Positions 46,580 through 57,766 are shown, counted from the first letter of the stretch. The stretch is 64,000 nt of DNA from JAJDYQ01 sp965214035 (GCA_965214035.1 OZ243932.1:2170001-2234000), one strand, 5' to 3'. Notes: generated by a model from the letters alone, not told the origin. Numbers and translations are program-made.

Positions 46580-47283
46580 GCCTGTTAAAAATACTATTCA
46601 GCCTGTACCTGCTTTCCTTGAATGCAGTGGTACAGGCCTCCCCTTCCTTCAAACCGTTTTCGGCCCAATACGATGTACTGCATGATGGTGAGCGTGTCGC
46701 CGTAACGACCCTCACACTAACCAGAGGCGATGAAGATATCTGGCTGTACTCAAGCAAGTCTAAGGCTGTGGGCTGGATTTCTTTTTTGTTCGACGGAAAA
46801 ATTACCGAACAAAGCATATTCAACTGGGATAACGGTATGAGGATACTGTCATACCGCTATGACCGAAGCGGCAGGGAAAAGCACATTAAACTGAAGTTTG
46901 ACTGGCAAAAAATGAAAGTGACCAATGATATTAACGGCGACCCTTGGGAAATGGACCTCTCGCCGGGAACCCTGGATAAATTAAGCATCAACCTTGCTTT
47001 GGCAGAACGCTTGTCAAGCGGCCAAACCAGTATCAGCCTCCCTGTAGCCGATGGCGGAAGACTGAAAACCTATGACTTCAACAAGGTCGGAGAAGAACGG
47101 GTTGATACACCCATGGGAAAGATAAAAGCCATCAAAATCAGCCGTAACAAACGCGGCAGGACAGGCCGGCAGACCTGGCTATGGCTGGCCCCGGAACTGA
47201 ACAACATGATCATCAAAGTTGAAAAACATGATGACGATGACGGACTGTTATCAATGATGATCACATCGTTAAAGCAGAAATAA
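46576..47283 (+). CDS. DUF3108 family exported protein
   Basis: A 235-residue protein with a signal peptide (LLKILFSLYLLSLNAVVQA). The rest is a beta-rich DUF3108 domain, with FKPFSAQYDVLHDGERVA at the mature start and WLWLAPELNNMIIKVEKHD near the end, resembling lipoprotein carriers such as LolA. The family often follows purMN in gammaproteobacteria. The function is not established. It is the last core gene before the tRNA-Ser island. Confidence 0.88.
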   Translation: MSLLKILFSLYLLSLNAVVQASPSFKPFSAQYDVLHDGERVAVTTLTLTRGDEDIWLYSSKSKAVGWISFLFDGKITEQSIFNWDNGMRILSYRYDRSGREKHIKLKFDWQKMKVTNDINGDPWEMDLSPGTLDKLSINLALAERLSSGQTSISLPVADGGRLKTYDFNKVGEERVDTPMGKIKAIKISRNKRGRTGRQTWLWLAPELNNMIIKVEKHDDDDGLLSMMITSLKQK

Positions 47284-47323
47284 AAAACATGGGTTACAGG
47301 TTCCCCGTTCCTGACCTCTGCGA

Positions 47324-48896
47324 TCAAGGTGCCGCCGTGTATATCCCCTGTCCATCGCCATAGTAGGACTCGAAAACATGTTGGTAAACGGCCTCGACCT
47401 TTTGCTGCAACAGCTCTGGTGAAAAGCTGTCCGGTAATTCCCTGTCCAGCAGGTCCTCGATACTGACTTTCACAGCAGCCCGAGGGCGTTGGGACTTGCG
47501 CCAATCCAACACCAGCTTTTCACACTTTAATGACTCCAGCAGATTCCTTGCTGCTTTCTTCACCTGCTCGATCTCCCGGTCGGAAAGATCAATCCGGGAT
47601 CGGGTCAGGATATCAAACAGCGCCAGCTTTTCTTCCGATAATTGCTCCGCGACACCCCGTTTCTCCTCCTCGTTCAGGCTTTGAGCAAACTCTATCAGGC
47701 GCTGGAAGAGCTCGTCGATGTTCAGACTCCCGGCGTTATACTCATCGATCATCTTCTGGAACTGCTCCAGATAATCCATACGGGTGCGGTTGAGGCGCAG
47801 CATCCGCTTCAATTTGCTGTTCACCTGACCTTTCAGTTTTTCCACCTCCGTGCGTTTCTTGCCATTGGCGAATCGCGTCTTCAATGCCTCGAAATCGATC
47901 CGCGACAGATCGACCCAGTGCTCTCTGGCGCTGCCCGCCTTATAGGTCGCCGGCATTTCCCGGATCACATATCCCTCGGCATCGATGGACTCATCCAGCA
48001 GTGTTTCCACCTGCCCCATCACCCCGGAGATGTCCGCTGGTGGTGTCAGCGCCCGGATCTTTTTGGCCAGTACATTAATCAACCGGCACCGCGCCGCGAG
48101 CACCTTCGATTCACTGTCCGGCAGTATGGCCTTGTAAAGCTGCTGGATCGTTGCCGCTTGAGTCAGATACTGCTTCTTGCTGTCATCATTGATGATCAGC
48201 GCCTCCACTGCATCATTGAGCAGTTTGATCTTCTTCCACTCTGAAAAATGCTCCCAGCTTGCCGTCATGCTGCCGACCCGGCTGTGGCTGCCGTTGGAGA
48301 GAATGATGAGGGCGTTGTACCAGAAGAGCTGCGGGACGGTGTTTTTGTAATCGCTGAGATTGCCGGTGTAGGCCGTCTCCAGCCGTGTATGGGTTGCCTT
48401 CAGTTCGACGAACACCAGCGGGATGCCGTTGACGAAGCCGACCAGATCGGCCCGCCATGTGTACATCTCCCCCGGTCACCCAGAATTGGCTGACCAGTAG
48501 AAAATCGTTGTCGGCAGGATTTTTCCAGTCAATGAGCGTGACCGATTTCACCGTCTCGCTCTCGCCATCCGGCGCGGGAATCTTCACCTGCACGCCGTTC
48601 TTCAGCAGCAGATAGACCTCACGGTTGGCCTGTGCCGGAGCCATCGCACTGCGGTCGCGCATCAATTCCTCGATGGCCTGATCAAAAGCCCCGGCCGGCA
48701 GGTCGGGATTCAACCGCTCCAGCACCGGGCGCAGCCGCCCGACCAGCACCACCTCGGATTTTGTCTCTCGCTCCAGGGGACTGCCGCCCGCCGGGTCGAA
48801 CTCATGGAAGCCGTTGACCGTCTCCCAGTCCATCGCCGCAAACTGCTTAATGGCCGGTTGCTCGACCAGTGCGTCTTCGGAGTAATCGGACATCAT
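47324..48896 (-). pseudogene. hsdR: Type I restriction subunit HsdR, frameshifted and motor-deleted
   Basis: The N-terminal part reads correctly from MSDYSEDALVEQPAIKQF through the nuclease region to NDFLLVSQFWVTG. There a C5 run at 48469-48473 (four expected) shifts the frame; the family sequence resumes as MYTWRADLVGFVNGIPLVF. After FWYNALIILSNGSHSR and WEHFSEWKKI the protein jumps near 48227 straight to LLNDAVEALIINDDSKKQ, which belongs to the C-terminal domain. The helicase motor, roughly 500 residues, is missing. The subunit cannot translocate DNA. It is downstream of hsdM-hsdS on the same strand. Confidence 0.9.
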
Positions 48897-48909
48897 CTTC
48901 GGTTCATCA

Positions 48910-49167
48910 TCAGGCCGATACCCGGCCCTGCTGCTTCAGGCGCGAATACGCCTTCTCAATATGCCGGGGCTTCATCAAATCCTTCTTGCGTTTAGTCCAT
49001 GACTCCACCTTTGCACGGATAGCCTCCAGGTCGCCCTTAATACCCGCCTCGTGCAGGAAATAGGCGAGATTCTGCATCTCAGCGTCGCTCAGCCGGTAGT
49101 CCAAAGCGGCATACGCCTCCTTCAGTGCTGTCATTTCTGCATCGGAGACGCTCAAACCGACACCCAC
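48910..49167 (-). CDS. Small protein of type I R-M operon, unknown
   Basis: An 85-residue frame rich in Ala, Glu and Lys, probably helical, with segments SDAEMTALKEAYAALDYRL and KRKKDLMKPRHIEKAYSRL. I do not recognise its family. It starts just after the DUF4411 gene region and stops 13 bases before hsdR, so it is likely part of the operon transcript. It could be a fragment of a larger lost gene. Confidence 0.55.
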   Translation of the reverse strand: MGVGLSVSDAEMTALKEAYAALDYRLSDAEMQNLAYFLHEAGIKGDLEAIRAKVESWTKRKKDLMKPRHIEKAYSRLKQQGRVSA

Positions 49168-49356
49168 CAGCCGACAAACGGTAATTTGTTGTTTTTATTC
49201 ATATTGACTACCATAAAACCCTGACTCAAGCCTCTGAGCCGCTAGAAATATTTGAGTTTTTGCCCCATACTGCTGATACTATGTGTATCTCATCCACCCA
49301 CGGTGGAAGGAGTTGGGCCAACGTTCCGCGTTGGCCTTTTGCTTGCAGGCGGCTAT

Positions 49357-49844
49357 TCACACCGCACTCCCCAGTACAAAACGCGCCCGTTCATGGCGCA
49401 GCATCTCGAATGGTGTCAACACCTTGATGTTCAGCCCGACACAAACATTGGGGATTTTTACCTTGTGGGGTGTGTCTGCGGGTTTTTCGTGGGTGACCAC
49501 CACCAAACTGTGTGCCAGCGCATGGGATACCAGCCAGTAGTCCGCCACCTGCAAAAAGTTGTTTACTGCCGCGGGCGTATAACCGTTCTCCATTGACTGA
49601 CCTGGGCCATGCCCTTCAGGACTTCCGCGTCAGGATCGAGAAATAGCTGTTCACCAAGTCCTTCTGCCCACTCGGTCAAGGCATCATCACCAGCCGCGAT
49701 TTCATCCCCCACTTTGTCGATACTGAACACTTTCTGCTGCGCATTGCTCATAATCAGCCAGTCCCAGAATGCGGGACAGAAATCCAGGCCGTAGTGCAAA
49801 TTGTTCGCCGCCATAAAGACGTTGGCATCCGGCAAATATTTCAT
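49357..49844 (-). pseudogene. DUF4411 (PIN-like) protein, frameshifted
   Basis: The first 85 codons read MKYLPDANVFMAANNLHY and so on, with the acidic PIN-like site DANVF. Around 49593 the frame breaks after GMAQVSQWR. The rest of the family sequence continues in a second frame as ENGYTPAAVNNFLQVADYW and ends HERARFVLGSAV. DUF4411 proteins are paired with ImmA/IrrE proteins as toxin-like partners, and the upstream gene here is just such a protein (4-base overlap). An indel of one or two bases explains the break. Confidence 0.83.
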
Positions 49845-50995
49845 CCGTGCAGTCCCAAACGCTGGGCCTCCTGATAGAAGGTAGCGGTTTTCTTGATACC
49901 CAGCATCCTGAACGCATCGGTAAACTGGGTTTGCCCCTCCAGCGTGCTCGCTACAAGCGCCCTGACAAACCGCTTTCCGGTTCTGGCGGACAGCGTGTTG
50001 TAGAAATTGCCGCCGCTACCCTCCCGGGAGGCCAGGGCCTTCAGACGCTTGAGCTCCGCGCGATAGGTCGCCCAAAGCGCCTCCTGGTTAAACGCCCCCA
50101 GATCGAACAGGCGACGGATGATGACCAGCGTGCTGATCTTGAACCGACGGGCGAGGCGCTGCATCTCTTCATGCAGATCATTGTTTGGATCGTAAACCGG
50201 ACGCAGTTGTTCGAGCGGAACCAGCAGCTCCGCCGCCACCGCGTTGCACCAGCACTCGATCGGCTCATCTGGCTGAGTCGCAGCCTGGGTATCGGAGACG
50301 CCACTCTCCCCCAGCCACAGATGGGCCAGCTCATGGGCCAGGGTGAACATCTGGGCCGCCTTGGAATCCTTGCCGTTGATGAAGATCAGCGGTGCCAGGG
50401 GATCGGCCAGAGCAAAACCGCGAAACTCTTCCACATTCAAGGGGCGGTGCGTATTGCTGCCCACCACGCCGCTGACCATCACCAATATCCCGGCCTGCTC
50501 GACCTGAGAGATAAAGCGGCGCAGGGCTTCCGACCAGTTCGGCACCTGCCGTCGCTCGGCAAGATCGAAACCTATCGCCTGGGCGATCCCAGTCGCTACC
50601 CTGGGCACCTCGTCCGCGACGGCGGCGGATCGAACAAAGGTAACCGGCTCCACGCCATGCATGCGTTGATAATCCCGATACCAGGCCTGACGCTGTTGGC
50701 AGAGGTAAATGGTATCGAGCAGATCGACGCTCGGCCGAGACAACCGCGCCTCGGGCAGCGTTCGAAAGTCTGGTATCGGCAACGGCTCTTCGGGTGGCTG
50801 CGGGAGAAACAGCAGACCGATGGCGGTATGGGTGGCGTTAGCGAAGGCCTCCAGTTGCTTCAAGGTAGGCGCAAGCTCGCCCCGTAACCAGTCATTAAGC
50901 TTCGGAAACTTTTTCGCGAGCACATCGGCGCTCACACCGGCACGCTCCAGTGCCCAATGGAGCAAGTCGGGATTGACCGGAACCCGGGTACTCAT
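49841..50995 (-). CDS. ImmA/IrrE metallopeptidase with XRE-like N-terminus
   Basis: A 384-residue protein. The N-terminal 70 residues look like a helix-turn-helix region (NPDLLHWALERAGVSADVLA). The metallopeptidase domain has the zinc motif TLAHELAHLWLGESG near residues 205-219 and the following region with ELLVPLEQL. The family cleaves regulators or acts as an antitoxin for the DUF4411 partner. It is encoded between hsdS and the DUF4411 gene with 4-base overlaps on both sides, so it is part of the R-M transcript. Confidence 0.9.
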   Translation of the reverse strand: MSTRVPVNPDLLHWALERAGVSADVLAKKFPKLNDWLRGELAPTLKQLEAFANATHTAIGLLFLPQPPEEPLPIPDFRTLPEARLSRPSVDLLDTIYLCQQRQAWYRDYQRMHGVEPVTFVRSAAVADEVPRVATGIAQAIGFDLAERRQVPNWSEALRRFISQVEQAGILVMVSGVVGSNTHRPLNVEEFRGFALADPLAPLIFINGKDSKAAQMFTLAHELAHLWLGESGVSDTQAATQPDEPIECWCNAVAAELLVPLEQLRPVYDPNNDLHEEMQRLARRFKISTLVIIRRLFDLGAFNQEALWATYRAELKRLKALASREGSGGNFYNTLSARTGKRFVRALVASTLEGQTQFTDAFRMLGIKKTATFYQEAQRLGLHG

Positions 50996-52175
50996 GCCGC
51001 CTCCTTTCCGGTGTTGATGTCCAGTTCCGTTACATCCAATTCGCCGGAGATGAGTTTGGGGAGGAGGAGGTCGCGTGTTTGGCAGAGAATTTTGTTCCGC
51101 GCTCGTAAGTTTCTCGTATGCGCAAAAATGGGCTCGATGAAGTCCCGAAACTTCTCAAGAATATCTACGGCTGGAACCAATAATGGCAATGAATACGCCT
51201 GCTTTCTATTCAAGCCCGGCACAGCGGCGTCGTTGTTTATAAAATTCTGTTGTTGAAGGTTGTAGTAGACAAAATGCAAAGGCAGTTTCGTTTGTACGAA
51301 ATAGACAGTGTCAATGGCGTAGAAATCCTCATTGGACCAAAAAACACTTCCAACATTGCCTTTTCGGCCCACGATGATTCCGGGACCAGAAGTCAAAGGC
51401 TTGTCATGGTATCCAACAATTCCACTGGAACCATAAACAGGTACTGCTCCGTCTTTGCGGTCTGTTTTCTTCAGTGCTTTTCCGTAAGCCAACTCGACTA
51501 CATCGCCGAGCTTCTGAAGCTCCCACCCCTCCGGAATCTTCCCCAGTGGGGAATCGACCATGCACACGTGCTCATGACCAGGGAAGCGAAACCGGACGAA
51601 CCACTCACGGTAGAGGTTCTGGGCCATCTCCTCCAGGATCTTGATGCGCCGCAGGTTGTTCTCGATCAGGTCGTCGTAGGTGGAGAGGATGGCGGCTATT
51701 TTTTGTTGAATCTCGCTTGATGGCAAAGGAATTTCCAGGGACTCAATCTGCCTACCGCTCATATTTGGCTGAGCCGCTCCATCCGCCAAATGATGAAAAC
51801 GCCGTCTGTATTCATCACTGCTGAGAAGCGGCCACAAGTAGTCATACTCTGCACTGATCGGTTCGATCTTCGCAACACGCTGATTTAGCAAGAAAGGGTG
51901 TTGTGTTCTTAACCTACCTACTTTGCCAGCAGTAGCACCGGTCATCGCTATCAAGATGTCACTATCTTTCAAAACAAACTTCTGGAGCCGGTCTGTTAGG
52001 ACGTTTTCTGGTATACACATGCAATCTTGTGTATCGACAGAACGGTCATCCTGAATATTCTTTATGCGGATCACCGGTATGCCGGTTTCTTGCCAATCTT
52101 TACTCTTGAACGCATAACCCGGAACGACATTACAGACATCGCCAATCCGAGAGAGCTGCCAACCGTTCGGGACGG

Positions 52176-52179
<4 letters not shown>
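50992..52179 (-). CDS. hsdS: Type I R-M specificity subunit HsdS
   Basis: A 395-residue specificity subunit with two target recognition domains. The first runs from VPNGWQLSRIGDVCNVVPGY to about residue 160, then the conserved helix IQQKIAAILSTYDDLIENN. The second starts IPEGWELQKLGDVVELAYGK and ends with a helix near residue 370. The recognised DNA sequence cannot be deduced. It overlaps hsdM by 4 bases. The reading frame is complete. Confidence 0.94.
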
Positions 52180-53735
<1,556 letters not shown>

Positions 53736-53832
53736 GGTTTCTTCCGTGTGGTCGCTGATCAATCGGCTTGGCCAGCGTTGGCCCTGCTGCCTGTTTTCGT
53801 GATCCGCTACATATTCAATGAGTTATCTCTAT

Positions 53833-53875
53833 TATCCCCGAAAATTCAGAGCAGTTTGGGTGGCGTATTAGCCCC
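53833..53875 (+). repeat. att-like repeat 1 of the tRNA-Ser island (arm only)
   Basis: The 25 bases at 53833-53857 match 56940-56964 at 23 positions (tatcccc, aaaattca, agcagttt). The following core is poorly conserved (tgggtggcgtatt). Confidence 0.55.
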
Positions 53876-53916
53876 CTTTGAGTTCGAATTCCGCTTTGCC
53901 TTCATTGGAAACATGG

Positions 53917-54809
53917 TTAATCTTTTCGATCTGGCAGTCTGTAACTGGTGCTGCGACCGCCACCGGGGTTCTGAATGAAAATGCCTCTTTCTTTCAATGC
54001 CTGAATATCCCGAAGAGCTGTATCGTTTGAGCACTTGGCCAATCTGGCGTATTTCGAGGTGTTCATAAAGCCTTCAAAATCATCTTCAAGCATTCGATTA
54101 ATAATCAAGCGCTGGCGGTCATTGACAGGTTTTTGATTAACAGCATCCCAGAGCTTTGCCTTGAACAGAACATTGCTGAGTATGGTCTCGGCATTGGTAA
54201 TAGCGCGACCAAGGCAATCCAGAAACCATGACAGCCAGCCTGAAATTTCTGGCGTTGTACATTGTTGTTTCTCCAGTTGATCGTAATAGTGTTGCCGTTC
54301 CGTCTCAATCTGGGATGACAGGCTATAAAAACGGTCTTGCGTGCCGTCCGCGCGAGCCAGGGCCATATCACCAATGGCTCTGGCAATCCGTCCATTCCCA
54401 TCTTCAAAGCGGTGAATGGTAACAAACCAAAGATGAGCAATACCTGCTCTGATCACAGGGTCAATGTCATCGCCGCCTGGAAAATTGCTGAGTGGCATCC
54501 AGCATCATCTCAACAATGCCTTCGATATTCCGGCTGGCAGAAATAAGCCCTGCGGTATCAATCTCGAGCCTGCGAGCAATAGAGGAGCGAACTTCCTCCG
54601 GGTTTAGATTTTCGCCTTCGATGGCCGAGGATTTGACTACGTCATTGGTCAGCGTGCTCAGACTGGCTTCGCGCTTAAGTTCAAAGCCCAGCCCTTCCAT
54701 GCGCCCAAGCAATCGGCCCTGGCGATGGCGTATATCGGCCAATTTAGACGCAAGGGCTTCGGTATCCCATGTGAAGTTTGGCCAGTCTTGATGTTTTATG
54801 AATCCACAT
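53917..54809 (-). pseudogene. Fic family protein, decayed
   Basis: The intended start is ATG at 54809 (MWIHK). A T4 run at 54794-54797 (three expected) throws it out of frame; the family sequence returns as WPNFTWDTEALASKLADIRH. The class II inhibitory motif SSAIEGEN is intact. Near 54480 the frame breaks again after MMLDATQQF and about 90 residues are missing before IDPVIRAGIAHLWFVTIH. The catalytic loop reads HRFEDGNGRIAR with Arg in place of the usual Pro. The C-terminal winged-helix region is present. Fic enzymes transfer AMP to proteins; this one cannot work as is. Confidence 0.87.
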
Positions 54810-54869
54810 GTTAATCACCGTATTATTTAAGGCGATTATAGGGGTTGTTTACCGCAAGGCCAAGGCAAA

Positions 54870-55202
54870 ATGCCGCAAAATATGTTGACCAGCTTTGCGG
54901 TAATCGCTGAGGGTGTGGCCGATGTGTTTACTTTATGTGATTTGGAAAAACCCGATATTGGCTTGTTATCAGATGAATTTCTGGAAGATGTTCGCCAGAT
55001 GCCAGAGAAGAACCTTGCTGTTGAATTATTAGAAAAACTCTTAAAAGACAACATAAAAGCTAAAACAAGAAACAACATCGTTCAGAAAAAGAAATATGCT
55101 GACCGACTTCAGGATATTTTGCGGAAGTATAATAATCGCGCCAGCTTATCTACAATGTCCCGGAAATTCACAGTAATTCTGGCGGAGAGCCAGCCGTTCT
55201 AA
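54870..55202 (+). pseudogene. HsdR C-terminal remnant
   Basis: The 110 codons contain LLSDEFLEDVRQMPEKNLAV then LEKLLKDNIKAKTRNNIVQ and RLQDILRKYNNRA, a familiar tail segment of EcoR124-type HsdR proteins. The remainder of that gene is absent and the end (SRKFTVILAESQPF) is read through the att-like repeat. It is unrelated by strand to the type I operon at 47-54 kb, so it is a second, lost restriction system. Confidence 0.78.
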
Positions 55203-55214
55203 ATTTTTGGGGAT
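55155..55214 (+). repeat. att-like repeat 2 of the tRNA-Ser island
   Basis: It carries tggcggagagc (55180-55190), equal to the last 11 bases of tRNA-Ser on the other strand. The flanks are gtcccggaaattcacag on the left and aaatttttgggga on the right, which are partly inverted relative to each other. Confidence 0.75.
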
Positions 55215-55257
55215 AAATGCCTGAAGTCCAGAACCCTAAAAGCACTCCGCTGGAGTT

Positions 55258-56199
55258 TCACTTGGGCATGATGCCACTATTGTCATTGACATCGTCAGGC
55301 AAACACAGCTTAAGTTCCGCATATAAGCCTGTTATTGAACCGACTAGTGCCTCCCTGTGCCTGCTGTTGCCCAGAGTCTGTTCATGGATATCCGCTGGCA
55401 GAAATCTCCTCATCTCATTTTTGAAGGAATCTCCATTTATGATAGATGGACATTGGTTAATGATATTTTCAATCAGGGTAAAATATCCGGCTACTTGATA
55501 GTCTTCTATCTTGTTTTCCACCAGTTCGGGGTGAATGCTGGCACCCTGTTGCTGTATCCATGATAAATCCCAGATATCGCGGTGACGTACATATCCCGCA
55601 GCCGCCAGTGATATCAGCTTGTCTGCCATAATTTCATTAAGGGACTCAACGGTGATCAGGATATCGTCATAGCCATCCGGTAAATGCGCATGGTTTTTCT
55701 TTAATGCAAGCACTTCTTTCGTGTAAGCAGGAACATTGGTCACCTCGATCTTGATGCGTTGTCCAGGCAGGTCGCGATGCTCTGGGCTGGTTGCAACGGA
55801 TACCTGCCATTTGTCCACTTTCAGATCAGTATGGCCGGGTTCTCTTTTCAGAGCGGGTGGTTCTTTAACCCTGACCTCTAGTTCGTATCGAGTGCCGAGA
55901 TAATCCTCAAGACAGCCTTTTATGTCTTTAAGTGCGGCTGATGAAAACTCCTGTCCTCCTGCAAAGTCCAAGTCTTCGCTATATCGTTTGGAACCGTAAC
56001 ACAGCCTTAACGATGTGCCGCCCTGAAAAGTCAGGTTTTCCAGTGCGCCGGCTTGATGCAGGCAAAACAGGATGTCATAGTGAAGCAGCTCCTTACGGAT
56101 CACCGGCCCCATATGGGCAACATGTGGGTTGAGCATTGCCCTGCCAACCATTGTTTCAAAATCTACCTCAGTCATCTTCATGGAGGATCTCTTCATCAA
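55258..56199 (-). CDS. AbiEii nucleotidyltransferase toxin
   Basis: A 313-residue protein of the AbiEii/AbiGii family. The nucleotidyltransferase motif is FQGGTSLRLCYGSKRYSEDL followed by DF near residues 59-80. Later conserved parts are EIMADKLISLAAAGYVRHRD and IWDLSWI. AbiEii is the toxin of a type IV toxin-antitoxin pair that blocks phage growth, thought to modify tRNA. It overlaps the antitoxin gene upstream by 32 bases. Several Met codons lie at the start (residues 1, 2, 7 and 9). Confidence 0.92.
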   Translation of the reverse strand: MMKRSSMKMTEVDFETMVGRAMLNPHVAHMGPVIRKELLHYDILFCLHQAGALENLTFQGGTSLRLCYGSKRYSEDLDFAGGQEFSSAALKDIKGCLEDYLGTRYELEVRVKEPPALKREPGHTDLKVDKWQVSVATSPEHRDLPGQRIKIEVTNVPAYTKEVLALKKNHAHLPDGYDDILITVESLNEIMADKLISLAAAGYVRHRDIWDLSWIQQQGASIHPELVENKIEDYQVAGYFTLIENIINQCPSIINGDSFKNEMRRFLPADIHEQTLGNSRHREALVGSITGLYAELKLCLPDDVNDNSGIMPK

Positions 56200-56704
56200 T
56201 CAGAGCTGTATTGCGCCCAATCCGTTTGAGGTCGCGGTATGCCTTGTGCTTGCCAGCCAGCCTGAGTGGCCTGCCAACATCGTGAATATCATCAAGAATG
56301 TCATGTAATGGACGTGCCGTATGCGTGAACTCAATGGTGCCGAACGGGGTATTGAACTCGCCTTTTCGCCCTGTGGTCATGACAGTCAATCGCATCGGAA
56401 TCTGTGAAATCACACCATGCTCGGACAGTGCTGACTCCAGGCTGACATAGCTATATTCACCACGGCGCAGTACTCTGGCAATCTGTTCCAGTGTGTGGAC
56501 ATACCCTTTCCCTGACAGCGTATTGACATAAACTCCAAGGGTCGCACGCATCAGCACCCTGCTTTTGACAAGCCTCTCCAGTCCGGCTTGCAGCGTGCGC
56601 GAGCTATGTTCAGGAAACAAGGTACCCAGATCCCGGTACGTGAACACCTGTCTTCCCTGCCTGTCTTGAGCCATTAACTGGCTAACAGCATGAATTTGCT
56701 TCAT
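56168..56704 (-). CDS. AbiEi antitoxin
   Basis: A 178-residue transcriptional regulator of the AbiEi family. An N-terminal winged helix (FTYRDLGTLFPEHSSRTLQA, then GLERLVKSRVLMR) is followed by the AbiEi C-terminal domain (YSYVSLESALSEHGVISQI, RPLHDILDDIHDVGRP). It represses its own operon. The start precedes the toxin gene and the two overlap, typical of abiE operons. Both frames are intact. Confidence 0.91.
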   Translation of the reverse strand: MKQIHAVSQLMAQDRQGRQVFTYRDLGTLFPEHSSRTLQAGLERLVKSRVLMRATLGVYVNTLSGKGYVHTLEQIARVLRRGEYSYVSLESALSEHGVISQIPMRLTVMTTGRKGEFNTPFGTIEFTHTARPLHDILDDIHDVGRPLRLAGKHKAYRDLKRIGRNTALIDEEILHEDD

Positions 56705-57389
56705 ATCATCTAGCCTGTCACCACATTAATATATGTGATTATTGTTCACTTGAGGGACAGTATATACCAATTCAAGACATGTTAATACAAGGATTTGAGT
56801 TTATGGGTGGGTACCGTAACAACGCCGAAATAGTGACAGTCGGGTTTCCGCTGCCGATGAAGCGATCTTATTAAAAATCGGCAAAATATACCGCTTTATT
56901 TTTCAGAATTTATCTTGATATTCAATCGCTTATCTCCAATATCCCCAAAAATTCACAGCAGTTTTGGCGGAGAGCTAGGCGTTTGTAATTTTTGGACTTT
57001 TTTAGCCTAAGTCATTGATTTTCATAATGAAATCGCATGAATTAAAGTGGCATTTTTTTCATTTTATGTGATACTTCATCTCACTATTGACCACAATATC
57101 CACGTAACGTGTTGATTTTACTGAAATAAATCTTGAGGAGAATATCCGGTGAATCGGATGAATCACGGAATAGTCAGATTGATAGAGAACAGGGGATGCT
57201 TTCTATCATGCCACCGGGCGGTCGGTGATACAACGAGGCGATTGACTTTTCCACCTCGTTGTAAAAATGGATTCTAACTCAAATGGGGTGATTTTTATAA
57301 CCCATTGATTATGAACGAACAATGACGATTTCGGCTCGCCGGATAAGACCAAAATAACGCCATTTAGGTCCAAAAAACTTGAACGGCTA
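56705..57389. other. Gene-free part of the tRNA-Ser island
   Basis: These 685 AT-rich bases hold no gene I can support. They contain the third att-like repeat (56940-56995). Confidence 0.6.
56940..56995 (+). repeat. att-like repeat 3 of the tRNA-Ser island
   Basis: The core tggcggagagc is at 56965-56975. It is flanked by tatccccaaaaattcacagc on the left and gtaatttttggac on the right, forming inverted arms ccaaaaatt and aatttttgg around the core. Confidence 0.75.
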
Positions 57390-57479
57390 TGGCGGAGAGC
57401 GGGGGATTCGAACCCCCGGAGGGGTTGCCCCCTCAACGGTTTTCGAGACCGCCGCCTTCGACCACTCAGCCAGCTCTCC
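57390..57479 (-). tRNA. tRNA-Ser (anticodon CGA)
   Basis: The minus strand forms a 90-base class II tRNA with encoded CCA. It has acceptor GGAGAGC with GCTCTCC, anticodon loop CTCGAAA, a long variable arm (GAGGGGGCAACCCCTC) and T loop GGTTCGAATCC. The 3' end faces the island to the left. Confidence 0.97.
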
Positions 57480-57603
57480 GTTAATTTTGTCGGCCTGCCC
57501 GGCGGATGTTCCCGGTGGCCCCGGTGTTTGCCATGCCCGGCCGCAGGGCGCAAAGTAAACCCGATTGAGTGTTGACTGCAAACCGGTCTTGTTTTTTTAT
57601 CGG

Positions 57604-57632
57604 TTGATACCCATGTAATACTCGCATATAAT
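57604..57632 (+). promoter_or_regulatory. Candidate sigma-70 promoter
   Basis: TTGATA at 57604-57609 and TATAAT at 57627-57632 are 17 bases apart, a near-consensus promoter about 130 bases before the Bax-inhibitor gene. Confidence 0.6.
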
Positions 57633-57766
57633 GGTGATATGTCCGCTCCAGAACAAGTAAATTATTGATTTTTAAGCTATACTTGTCAGGCAGTACCGGG
57701 GAACCAGCCCGATTTGGAGCTGTCAGTAATCATCAAGGTATTTAATGTAAATTGAGGAGAAGCGTT

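Noticed and set aside
47284..47323. A left att site of the tRNA-Ser island next to the DUF3108 gene
   Set aside because: I found no copy of tggcggagagc in this gap, so the left boundary of the type I part is not defined by that repeat.
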